Shown: piece by piece, positions 50,613 to 58,382 of the stretch
Layout: each line of letters starts with the position of its first letter
How positions within the stretch are numbered: position 1 is the first letter of the stretch
Assembly: GCF_029961155.1 (NCBI RefSeq)
Contig: NZ_JASBRH010000010.1
Span: 1-64,000 of the forward strand
Reading direction: 5' to 3'
DNA length: 64,000 bases
Origin: Pontibacterium granulatum
GTDB taxonomy: Bacteria > Pseudomonadota > Gammaproteobacteria > Pseudomonadales > Balneatricaceae
Translations under genes and position numbers: made by a program
The notes under the pieces: model-generated
What the model saw: only the letters and a program-made list of their open reading frames with translations
What the model was told of the DNA's origin: nothing
Databases searched by the model: none

Positions 50613-51128
50613 GTGATCAAAACAGCGATGATACTGGATGACGAGGCTCCGGTTGTTTCTTCTTTGCGTCGTTTATTGAAACGCCACGGCTGGCATGTTG
50701 TTACCTATACCGATCCGGTGGAAGCGTTTAATCACCTGCGTTACAGTTTCGTACCGGTGATAATCACGGATTTTAATATGCCGCGTTTAAACGGGACGCA
50801 ATTTTTACAACTGGTTGAGAAAATCCAGCCTGCGACCTACAAAATCATGTTAAGCGCGCATGCTGAGCGTGGTGATATTGTGAAAACGCTGTCATCTGCG
50901 GGTATCCATCGCTTTATGTCAAAGCCCTGGGACAATAATCTCCTGATGGAAGAGATGGATGCGGGTCTGGAGTATTTTCGTCTTCAGTTGAAAGCGGAGT
51001 ACGAGCAGAACAAAGCGATTCTAAACGCCGATGACTTTAAGGCATGGTATGACGATCTGCTCTTACGTATGCAGAGTACTGGGTCTCAGAGACAGCGTGA
51101 TAAAGAAGCGTGGCTGGGCATCGGTTAA
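50613..51128 (+). CDS. Stand-alone receiver protein with helical tail
   Basis: 171 residues: a receiver (1-120) with D9-D10, D53 in ITDFNMPRLNG, S81 and K104, plus a short helical tail (125-171, charged) that is no output domain I recognise. It may be a phosphate sink or shuttle among the kinases here, or act by protein contact. GTG at 50613 follows AGGGGATTCAAC. It is 10 bases after the HD-GYP-like gene and 81 bases before the H-NOX gene. Confidence 0.85.
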   Translation: MIKTAMILDDEAPVVSSLRRLLKRHGWHVVTYTDPVEAFNHLRYSFVPVIITDFNMPRLNGTQFLQLVEKIQPATYKIMLSAHAERGDIVKTLSSAGIHRFMSKPWDNNLLMEEMDAGLEYFRLQLKAEYEQNKAILNADDFKAWYDDLLLRMQSTGSQRQRDKEAWLGIG

Positions 51129-51209
51129 AGCAGTTTTTATGATTCGGGCCAGGCCGCACTGTAATCAGAACATGGACACAGACCGTCTCCAGGGCGGCAG
51201 GAGCAGTTA

Positions 51210-51755
51210 ATGAAAGGTATTATTTTCAATGTATTGGAAGATCTGGTCATTAAACAGTGCGGTATTCAGGGTTGGAATGAGGTGTTGTCTGAAAACCCTG
51301 AGGCAACGGGTATCTACACCGCGAGTGAGAGTTACCCGGATGAAGAGCTGTTTGGCCTGGTGGGCTCAGTTGCGCGAAAACTGGAGATGCCAGTAGCGGG
51401 CGTTGTGGAAACCTTCGGGATTTTTCTTTTTCACCAACTAGCGGAACGTTACCCGATGTTTGTGGAGCAGCCGGAAAACCTGCGAGAGTTCCTGCTGAGT
51501 ATTGAGTCCGTCATCCATATTGAAGTTCGTAAGCTGTACGACAGTCCGAACCTGCCCAATTTTACCTACGACGAAAGTTCTCAGGATCAACTGGTTATGC
51601 ACTACCAGTCTCCGCGTAAGCTCTGTATTCTGGCGGAAGGTTTGGTTCGGGGCGCTGCAGAGTACTACAACACGCCGATTACAATTGAGCATCCAGTTTG
51701 TATGCATCAGGGTGCAAATCATTGTGACCTGATAATCAGGTTCGGGAATGTCTGA
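51210..51755 (+). CDS. hnoX: H-NOX haem protein, nitric oxide sensor
   Basis: 181 residues, the full stand-alone H-NOX (HNOB) fold. The opening MKGIIFNVLEDLVIKQCG is canonical, the proximal haem ligand is His103 in SIESVIHIEVRKLYDSPNLP, and the haem-propionate motif YxSxR is Y132-S134-R136. Cys139, His161, Cys164 and Cys172 match the zinc/thiol site described in Shewanella and Vibrio H-NOX. Being fused to no other domain and overlapping a kinase gene by 8 bases, it should regulate that kinase on binding NO. The ATG at 51210 follows GGCAGGAGCAGTTA. Confidence 0.96.
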   Translation: MKGIIFNVLEDLVIKQCGIQGWNEVLSENPEATGIYTASESYPDEELFGLVGSVARKLEMPVAGVVETFGIFLFHQLAERYPMFVEQPENLREFLLSIESVIHIEVRKLYDSPNLPNFTYDESSQDQLVMHYQSPRKLCILAEGLVRGAAEYYNTPITIEHPVCMHQGANHCDLIIRFGNV

Positions 51756-52740
51756 TACGGAAAATCCATTCGAAATTGCTTATGCGCGTGAAAGACAGGC
51801 TCGTCTTAAGGCCGAGCAGCTGCTTGAGGATAAGTCTCGCGAGCTTTATCTGAAAAACCAGAAGCTAGAAGAAAGTTACAACAGGCTGCAGCAGCAGCAA
51901 GCGGTTGCCATGCAAAACGAAAAGCTGGCGACCTTGGGGACGCTCTCTGCCGGTGTGGCGCATGAAATCAACAATCCCCTTGCATTCGTTCTAAGCAATC
52001 TGGAGAGTTTACCAATCTACAAGCAGGCTCTTTTACGTCTGTTGGAACTCAATCAGAAATACCTGAAAGATCCGGGTGTCCCCGAGAACTACCGCAACGA
52101 GATCGCTGATCTGATCGAGAAAGAAGACCTCGATTTTATCGGTGAGGATATGCACGGTTTGATCGATGATACGATCGAGGGCATTCAGCGTGTTAAAGAG
52201 ATTGTGCTGAATCTGCGTAGCTTCGCGCGAACTCAGAACTGTGATCGCGTTGAAGCGGATCTGTGTGCGGGCATCAACAGTACATTGAAGCTGCTGACGT
52301 CGGAACTTAAGACCGGCGTCACGTTAAAACTCGATCTTCAGCCGTTGCCAGGGATTGTGTGTAATCCCAATCAGCTGAATCAGGTGTTCCTGAACCTCAT
52401 TATGAATGCCAAGCAGGCGGTTGAGGGCAGGGAAAACCCGACCATCACGATTAAAGCGTGTTGTGATGATGACGCTGTACGCATTCAAATAGCAGATAAC
52501 GGGTGTGGTATGCCACCTGAGGTACAAAAGGAGATCTTTGTGCCATTCTATACCACCAAGCCAATAGGCCAGGGTACCGGGATGGGGCTCGCCATTGCCT
52601 ACGGTATAATCAAGGATCATGGTGGTAAAATCTCGGTGAAGAGCGCCGTGGATCAAGGCACTGTTTTTGTTATTAGCTTACCGTTGTGGGGACGGGCAGA
52701 GGGTGCTGAAACAGGTGTCGCAGAAGCGGTTTCCGATTAG
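51748..52740 (+). CDS. hnoK: H-NOX-associated histidine kinase (HnoK-like)
   Basis: 330 residues, cytoplasmic, without its own sensor domain. The N-terminal coil NPFEIAYARERQARLKAEQL with DKSRELYLKNQKLEES is typical of H-NOX-associated kinases. The H-box is LSAGVAHEINNPLAF (His72), followed by an additional helical stretch, N-box NLIMNAKQAVE, G1 DNGCGMPPEV, F-box FVPFYTTKPIG and G2 GTGMGLAIAYG. In Shewanella and Vibrio, NO-bound H-NOX inhibits such kinases, which phosphorylate several separate regulators. Start codon overlaps the H-NOX stop, so the pair is translationally coupled. Confidence 0.94.
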   Translation: MSDTENPFEIAYARERQARLKAEQLLEDKSRELYLKNQKLEESYNRLQQQQAVAMQNEKLATLGTLSAGVAHEINNPLAFVLSNLESLPIYKQALLRLLELNQKYLKDPGVPENYRNEIADLIEKEDLDFIGEDMHGLIDDTIEGIQRVKEIVLNLRSFARTQNCDRVEADLCAGINSTLKLLTSELKTGVTLKLDLQPLPGIVCNPNQLNQVFLNLIMNAKQAVEGRENPTITIKACCDDDAVRIQIADNGCGMPPEVQKEIFVPFYTTKPIGQGTGMGLAIAYGIIKDHGGKISVKSAVDQGTVFVISLPLWGRAEGAETGVAEAVSD

Positions 52741-52975
52741 AGGAAACCTTAAACCGCTTTATAGTCTGGTGCTCTAAAATCGCGTCTGCGCTCTCCTTCC
52801 TTCCTGCCTCACCGTGACTCCGACGCTGGCAATCTGCAGGTAATCTGAAAGCCGGTATTTCCGGTAATTAGTTGTACGCACACTACATTTTTCGGATGGT
52901 TCGTGTTACACACAAATATAGTTTTCGCGTTACCGATCCGGAGCTGATTTCCTGATCGGATTGGGACAAGGTTCG

Positions 52976-55276
52976 ATGGATTCAGTCAGTTTTTCTGCAC
53001 TTCTGAACAACGTTATTCTTCTTCTGGGACTCGGTGTTATCTACGACACGCTGGGCCTGTATAACTTTAAAAACAAGCGCCTGCGTGACCTTGTTTCCGG
53101 TGTATTGGTTGGAGGGATTGCCATTGCAGTGATGGCGACGCCCTGGGAGCTTGAAAAGGGTATCTTTTTTGATACGCGTTGGATTCTGCTTAGTCTCTGT
53201 GGTTTGTTTTTTGGGCTGCGCACAACCCTCATTGCAGTGATGATGGCGGTCGCCTTTAGGGTTTATCAGGGGGGTGGTGGCGCGGTTGTGGGGTCGATTG
53301 TCATTGTCTCAACGGCGTCGATTGGCTTGATCTGGCGTTATGTTTCGAAGTTCGTGAAAGTACCGATTGACTGGCGATACCTCTATGTTTTCGGGCTGAT
53401 CGTCCAGCTCGACGTGGCAGCGTGCATGTTGTTGATGCCGGTCGAAATGCATCAGATTCTCTTTAGCAAAGTGATCCCGCCAATTGTGCTGCTATTCCCG
53501 TTTGTCACCATGGTTATGGGATTAATTTTGCATCGCCAGAAAGATCGCCGGGCCGCTGAACGGGAGTTGCGCGACAGTCAGGCAATGCTCAATCGGGAGC
53601 GAGGTCTGTTGCGTGGGTTGATAGATGCGATCCCCGATCTGGTATTTGTAAAAAACACGGATAGAGAATATATCACTTGTAACAAGGCGTTTGAGCAGTT
53701 TACAGAATCGGCCGAGGCAGAGGTTCTCGCCAAAAACGACAAGGCGTTGTTTAAACCTGAGGTTGCCGAACTGGTGCGTGAAAAAGACCTGGAAGTGATG
53801 AACTCCGGTTTTGCTCAGGCTTACGAGTGCGAGGCATATTATCCCGACGGGCGAAAGGTGATTCTGGATGTTTATAAGGCGCCGTTTTATGGTCTCGATG
53901 GCACATTGCACGGTGTGATGGGGATAAGTCGTGATATTACCGAAAAGCGAGCTGCAGATGAGTTGATATGGAAACAGGCCAACTACGATGCGCTGACGGA
54001 GTTACCCAACCGCAATATGATGCGGGACCGCATGGAGCAGGAGATGAAGAAGGCCGCACGTAGTGGCCGTAATATAGTGCTGATGTTTCTGGATCTTGAT
54101 CGCTTTAAAGAGGTGAACGACACGCTGGGGCACGATATGGGGGATACGTTGCTGGTAGCGGCGGCAGAACGTATTCAGGGCGCCGTACGTGATTCCGATA
54201 CCGTAGCACGGCAGGGCGGAGATGAATTTACGGTGATCCTCAGCGATCTCGACGATATGACCTGTGTCGAACGTATCGCCAACAGTATTCTTGCCAGACT
54301 TGCCGAGCCTTTTGATCTGTCAGGTGATAAAGCGTATATCACTGGAAGTATCGGTATTACCTTCTTTCCGGAGGATGCAGATAGCGTTGATCAACTGGTG
54401 AAAAATGCGGATCAGGCAATGTATGCCGCGAAGAGCCTTGGACGTAACCGGTTTGCGTATTTTACGCCTTCGATGCATCAGGCTGCTCTGGAGCGTATCC
54501 ATCTCGCCAAGGATCTCCGTACTGCCCGCGAAGATAATCAGTTCAGCCTTTGCTATCAGCCGATAGTTGATCTGCGCAATGGATTGGTGTGTAAGGCGGA
54601 AGCGTTAATCCGTTGGCATCATCCTGAACGAGGGTTCGTATCGCCCTTGGAATTTATACCGGTGGCTGAGGAAACCGGGCATATCCTGGAGATCGGTGAT
54701 TGGGTGTTTAGTCAGGCAATCCGGCAGGTGCGTGAGTGGCGCCAAAACTTCCATCCTGACTTTCAGGTTTCGATCAATACCTCTCCGCTGCAGTTTATGG
54801 ATGAGAGCAGCAAGCCTGAGGTGTGGCTGCGCGCACTGGAAAAACAAGAGCTGCCGGGCGACGCTCTGACCGTGGAGATTACCGAGGGGTTGTTGATGGA
54901 GAGCTCTACGGAGATTTCAGAGAAGCTTACAGTATTCCGTCAAGGGGGAGTACAGATCGCTCTCGATGACTTCGGGACCGGTTATTCTTCGTTGGCCTAT
55001 CTGCGACGCTTCGATATCGATTACCTGAAAATTGATAAGGCGTTCGTGCAGAACCTGACAGCCGACTCTGATGATATGGCGCTATGCGAGGCGATCATCG
55101 TGATGGCTCATAAGCTCGGACTTTATGTTGTTGCCGAAGGCATCGAAACCCAGGAGCAGTGTGATCTGTTGGCAGGCGTAGGATGTGACTACGGACAAGG
55201 TTATTACTTCGCTCGTCCGATGCCTGCTGAACAGTTTGCTGAATACTGGCAAGAGCGGGTTGAGAAAGCGGGTTGA
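52976..55276 (+). CDS. Membrane PAS-GGDEF-EAL protein (c-di-GMP turnover)
   Basis: About 766 residues. An N-terminal membrane region of five or six helices (about 1-190) resembles the LytS-type 5TM receptor domain, with a conserved-looking GIFFDTRWILLSLCGLFFG. A PAS domain (about 215-330: LIDAIPDLVFVKNTDREYIT), GGDEF domain with intact RQGGDEF (412-418) and EAL domain with intact EALIRW (542-547), DDFGTGYSSL and VVAEGIET follow. Both activities are possible. It lies 235 bases after hnoK with no direct-repeat motif, so it may be a separate unit. The ATG at 52976 follows AAGG. Confidence 0.9.
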   Translation: MDSVSFSALLNNVILLLGLGVIYDTLGLYNFKNKRLRDLVSGVLVGGIAIAVMATPWELEKGIFFDTRWILLSLCGLFFGLRTTLIAVMMAVAFRVYQGGGGAVVGSIVIVSTASIGLIWRYVSKFVKVPIDWRYLYVFGLIVQLDVAACMLLMPVEMHQILFSKVIPPIVLLFPFVTMVMGLILHRQKDRRAAERELRDSQAMLNRERGLLRGLIDAIPDLVFVKNTDREYITCNKAFEQFTESAEAEVLAKNDKALFKPEVAELVREKDLEVMNSGFAQAYECEAYYPDGRKVILDVYKAPFYGLDGTLHGVMGISRDITEKRAADELIWKQANYDALTELPNRNMMRDRMEQEMKKAARSGRNIVLMFLDLDRFKEVNDTLGHDMGDTLLVAAAERIQGAVRDSDTVARQGGDEFTVILSDLDDMTCVERIANSILARLAEPFDLSGDKAYITGSIGITFFPEDADSVDQLVKNADQAMYAAKSLGRNRFAYFTPSMHQAALERIHLAKDLRTAREDNQFSLCYQPIVDLRNGLVCKAEALIRWHHPERGFVSPLEFIPVAEETGHILEIGDWVFSQAIRQVREWRQNFHPDFQVSINTSPLQFMDESSKPEVWLRALEKQELPGDALTVEITEGLLMESSTEISEKLTVFRQGGVQIALDDFGTGYSSLAYLRRFDIDYLKIDKAFVQNLTADSDDMALCEAIIVMAHKLGLYVVAEGIETQEQCDLLAGVGCDYGQGYYFARPMPAEQFAEYWQERVEKAG

Positions 55277-55289
55277 GAAAGCGGGTTGA
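55255..55289. repeat. 13-bp tandem duplication at the end of the GGDEF-EAL gene
   Basis: GCGGGTTGAGAAA occurs twice in tandem (55255-55267 and 55268-55280), followed by the first nine bases again. Because 13 is not a multiple of three, the second unit shifts frame and supplies the stop codon at 55274-55276. Confidence 0.9.
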
Positions 55290-55292
55290 TTC

Positions 55293-56693
55293 TCAGTGTA
55301 TGCAGAGGCTGCCGCTTTTCCAGGTCAGGCGTTTCGCTAGCAAAGCGCCGGAAATCGTCAGGCCGATAACTAAGGCCACCCAGAATCCCTGTGGACCCAT
55401 GGCAGGCACGATCATGTCGGTACGCGCTAACGTATAGCCCAGCGGCAGACCTACCACCCAAAATGAAATGAAGACGATCAGCAGCGGTACGTTGGTATCT
55501 TTGTAGCCTCGCAGTGCGCCCGCGCAGGCCACCTGTATGGCATCAGAGAATTGGAACAGTGCAGCGATACTGATCAGGCTTGCCGCGATGGCGATAATCT
55601 CAGGGTTCCCGGTATAGAGCGAGGCGATATCCGGTGCGAGCAGTACCATGGTTGTGGCGCTCACTACGGCAAAACAGATTGTGATGATAGTGCCGGTCGA
55701 TGCGCTGAAGCGGGCGCCTTCAGGGTTTTTCGCTCCCAGCTGATGGCCGATACGGATGGTCAGTGCCATCGAGATGCTAAGCGGAACCATAAACACCAAA
55801 CCGGTGAAGCTGATAGTGATCTGGTGTGCACCGACAATAATCTCGCCAAGGTCTGCCAGGAGCAGGGCGATGATGGCAAACATGCTCACTTCAATTAACA
55901 GAGCCATACCAATCGGCAAGCCCAGTTTCAGGAAGCGCCCCAGGGCCAGGGCCCTCGGTAAACGGTTGCCGTGGAAAACATCCACCTCGCAAAAGTTGGG
56001 GCTACGGAGAAGGTAGAGCATGCCCGCTGCAAACGTCAGCCACATCACTATAGCTGTGGCCCAGCCGCAACCTACACCTCCCAATTCGGGCAGTCCGAGC
56101 TTGCCGTATATAAGGATGTAGTTAAGCGGAATATTGGCGATCAGGCCTAGTATGGCGATCTTCATGATCGGCCGGGTCTTACCAAACCCTTCTGAGTAGC
56201 TGCGTATTACCTGATACAGCAAGATTGCTGGAAAACCCCAGGAGATTGCGCGCAGGTACCCGTCCGTTTTCGCGGCGAGATCCGGAGCTACCTGCATCCA
56301 GTGCAGCAGTGGTGCACTGTTATGCATGATAACGACAGACAGTAGTCCGAGTATCAGAGCGATAAGCCAGCCTTGCGCGAGAATCGAGTTTGTTTTTTTA
56401 ACACGGTTTGCCCCAACAAGATGGGCAACAAGCGGGGTTGTGGCCATCAGCACGCCGGACGAGGCAAGGAATATAGGCAGCCAAATGCTGGAGCCGACCG
56501 CGATTGCTGCTAGGTCTTGTGCGCCATAATGACCAGACATCAGGGTATCAACAAAGCCCATACCGGTTTGTGATATCTGGGCGACAATGATTGGCCAGCC
56601 AATGATAAACAACTGCCGGACTTCGGCCCAGCGGCTACTGTCTGCTGCCATATCAGATGTAATGGTTGTAGAACTGTTTGGCTGTGCGGCCAC
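55293..56693 (-). CDS. MATE family efflux transporter
   Basis: About 466 residues with 12 hydrophobic helices in two six-helix halves. QLFIIGWPIIVAQISQTGMG, FVDTLMSGHYGAQDLAAIAV and LVFMVPLSISMALTIRIGHQ are typical of NorM-like sodium- or proton-coupled multidrug exporters. The GTG at 56693 has AAAGGAATACGCA before it; it overlaps the DUF815 gene end by 41 bases, and the next ATG (56651) has no ribosome site. The gene follows the DUF815 gene and converges on the GGDEF-EAL gene. Confidence 0.9.
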   Translation of the reverse strand: MAAQPNSSTTITSDMAADSSRWAEVRQLFIIGWPIIVAQISQTGMGFVDTLMSGHYGAQDLAAIAVGSSIWLPIFLASSGVLMATTPLVAHLVGANRVKKTNSILAQGWLIALILGLLSVVIMHNSAPLLHWMQVAPDLAAKTDGYLRAISWGFPAILLYQVIRSYSEGFGKTRPIMKIAILGLIANIPLNYILIYGKLGLPELGGVGCGWATAIVMWLTFAAGMLYLLRSPNFCEVDVFHGNRLPRALALGRFLKLGLPIGMALLIEVSMFAIIALLLADLGEIIVGAHQITISFTGLVFMVPLSISMALTIRIGHQLGAKNPEGARFSASTGTIITICFAVVSATTMVLLAPDIASLYTGNPEIIAIAASLISIAALFQFSDAIQVACAGALRGYKDTNVPLLIVFISFWVVGLPLGYTLARTDMIVPAMGPQGFWVALVIGLTISGALLAKRLTWKSGSLCIH

Positions 56694-57438
56694 TGCGTAT
56701 TCCTTTACTCTGCGCAAATCGGATCGCTTCCTGATGCAAGGTTGTCGTATCCCCGATCCAGTTGCGGAAATAGTAATCGATGATCGTCAGGTACTCAGGC
56801 TGTGAAATAGGATAGAAGGAGAGCCAGAGGCCGAAACGATCGGACAGCGAGATTTTCTCCTCGATAGCGTCTCCGTAATGCACCTCGGTATTCACTACTT
56901 TGGACGCTTCATTATCGGACATCTTCTCTGGCACTAAGTGGCGGCGGTTGGAACTCGCATAGATCAATACGTTCTCTGGTGGGAGTTCAAGCGAGCCTTC
57001 CAGTACGCTCTTCAGTGCCTTGTAGCCATATTCTCCCTCTTCGAAGGACAGGTCGTCACAGAAGATAATAAAGCGTTGTGGCAAGTCGCGAATATCGTCC
57101 ACGATGTCAGGTAGGTTGTGCAGATCTTCCTTTTCGATCTCGATCATACGCAAACCGTCCTGGGAGAATGTATTGAGCAGTGCTTTGATCAGAGACGATT
57201 TGCCGGTACCGCGAGAACCCCAGAGTAGGGCGTTGTTGGCGGGTTTGCCCTGTAAGAAGCGTTCGGTGTTTCTGACCAGCAACGATTTCTGGCGCTCAAC
57301 GCCTAGCAAGCTGTCCAGTTGAATTGGATCGAGATGACGTATAGGGCGCAGATATTGCTTTTTTGCGCGCCAGACTGCAGCCTGTGTGTGATTCCAGTCG
57401 ATAGTACCCACGTCCGTAGCTCCCGTTTCGTTAGCCAC
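56653..57438 (-). CDS. DUF815 family AAA ATPase
   Basis: 261 residues. Walker A is ALLWGSRGTGKSSLIKALL (about 69-87) and Walker B is RFIIFCDDLSFEEGE. IEIEKEDLHNLPDIVDDIRD, SLELPPENVLIYASSNRRHL and the terminal RSGRTAKQFYNHYI are characteristic of the DUF815 group, whose cellular role is unknown. The start is uncertain: GTG at 57438 gives the usual length but has no good ribosome site. Overlap with the MATE gene suggests co-transcription. Confidence 0.85.
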   Translation of the reverse strand: MANETGATDVGTIDWNHTQAAVWRAKKQYLRPIRHLDPIQLDSLLGVERQKSLLVRNTERFLQGKPANNALLWGSRGTGKSSLIKALLNTFSQDGLRMIEIEKEDLHNLPDIVDDIRDLPQRFIIFCDDLSFEEGEYGYKALKSVLEGSLELPPENVLIYASSNRRHLVPEKMSDNEASKVVNTEVHYGDAIEEKISLSDRFGLWLSFYPISQPEYLTIIDYYFRNWIGDTTTLHQEAIRFAQSKGIRSGRTAKQFYNHYI

Positions 57439-57489
57439 GAAGCATAGAGACAGTGACGCCCGAGTGCAACGGTCTCGGGCGTCTCGGTA

Positions 57490-58221
57490 TCATTGGGCAG
57501 GCGTGTTTTGTGACAGCTGATCAATGGTCTCGGAAGGTGATGGAAGCAATGCAATCAAGTTGCGTGCGGATGCTTCGACCACAGTGGTGAAGTTAATCAC
57601 CTTTTCGCTATGTGTTTCTTCCGCAAGGATCAGTTCTTCAACGCCTTCCCAGGCAATCAGGCCGGTTGATGCGTCCCAGATCTGGATGAACATACGTATA
57701 TTGGCATGTTTCGTTTGGAACAAGCGATAGCCCAGAAGGCTGAATCGCCCTTGGCTGCCTTGGTTGAAGCTGGCGAGATTTACCTGGATGAGATACCGGG
57801 CGTTCACCGCATCGCCAATGTTGACGAGTGTGTTGCGACTAAAAATGCCCGTTGTTTGGTAATCAACGACCATCTGTTTGTAGTCGGGTGCCAAGCCTGC
57901 ATTGTTGATTGCACCCAGTGCTTGAGGCAAAGAGACCTGCCTGATATCCGGGCGTTCCTTCAGGAGCACCTGGGCGACGATAAATGCCAGTGCCTGCTTG
58001 TCTTCTTCACGTCCGGTAACGGTTGAAGGGCTAACGAAGGCCACTCCATATTTAGGCAGAGCGTTTGGTGCAAGATCAATCGCTTGGTGTTGGGCTGTGG
58101 AGTGATTCTGCTGAGTAGAGCAAGCTGAAATCAGTCCGAACATCAGGGTGACGGCGAAAAGACGCAAAATCCGGACGCCCGCTTCCGGAAGATGGTGTCG
58201 CCTCTGGCTACGTCTGTCCAT
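57490..58221 (-). CDS. Uncharacterised outer- or inner-membrane lipoprotein
   Basis: 243 residues. An arginine-rich N-terminus, a hydrophobic stretch and the lipobox LISAC (Cys34) mark a lipoprotein. The mature domain alternates strands and helices (YGVAFVSPSTVTGREEDKQA, RYLIQVNLASFNQGSQGRFS, FIQIWDASTGLIAWEGVEEL), reminiscent of CsgG/LpoB-like nucleotide-binding-fold lipoproteins, but I cannot name a family. It is 51 bases upstream of the DUF815 gene, possibly the same operon. Confidence 0.72.
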   Translation of the reverse strand: MDRRSQRRHHLPEAGVRILRLFAVTLMFGLISACSTQQNHSTAQHQAIDLAPNALPKYGVAFVSPSTVTGREEDKQALAFIVAQVLLKERPDIRQVSLPQALGAINNAGLAPDYKQMVVDYQTTGIFSRNTLVNIGDAVNARYLIQVNLASFNQGSQGRFSLLGYRLFQTKHANIRMFIQIWDASTGLIAWEGVEELILAEETHSEKVINFTTVVEASARNLIALLPSPSETIDQLSQNTPAQ

Positions 58222-58382
58222 CGGGTTGCTCCTTTTGTGAATAGAAGGGCTTACCTGTTGTCATAGATAAACAGGTGTTAACAAAAAGTGTAGTTCCTTT
58301 ATCGCTAATTGAGCAATTGGTGCACAGTTGTTGTAACAGTCGCTATATTGATCTTAGTGCAGATTTATAAAGTGAGGCGGTT

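Noticed and set aside
33642-55276. The signalling island as a mobile element
   Set aside because: No integrase, transposase, tRNA-end duplication or flanking repeats were seen, so horizontal transfer is not supported by this window alone.
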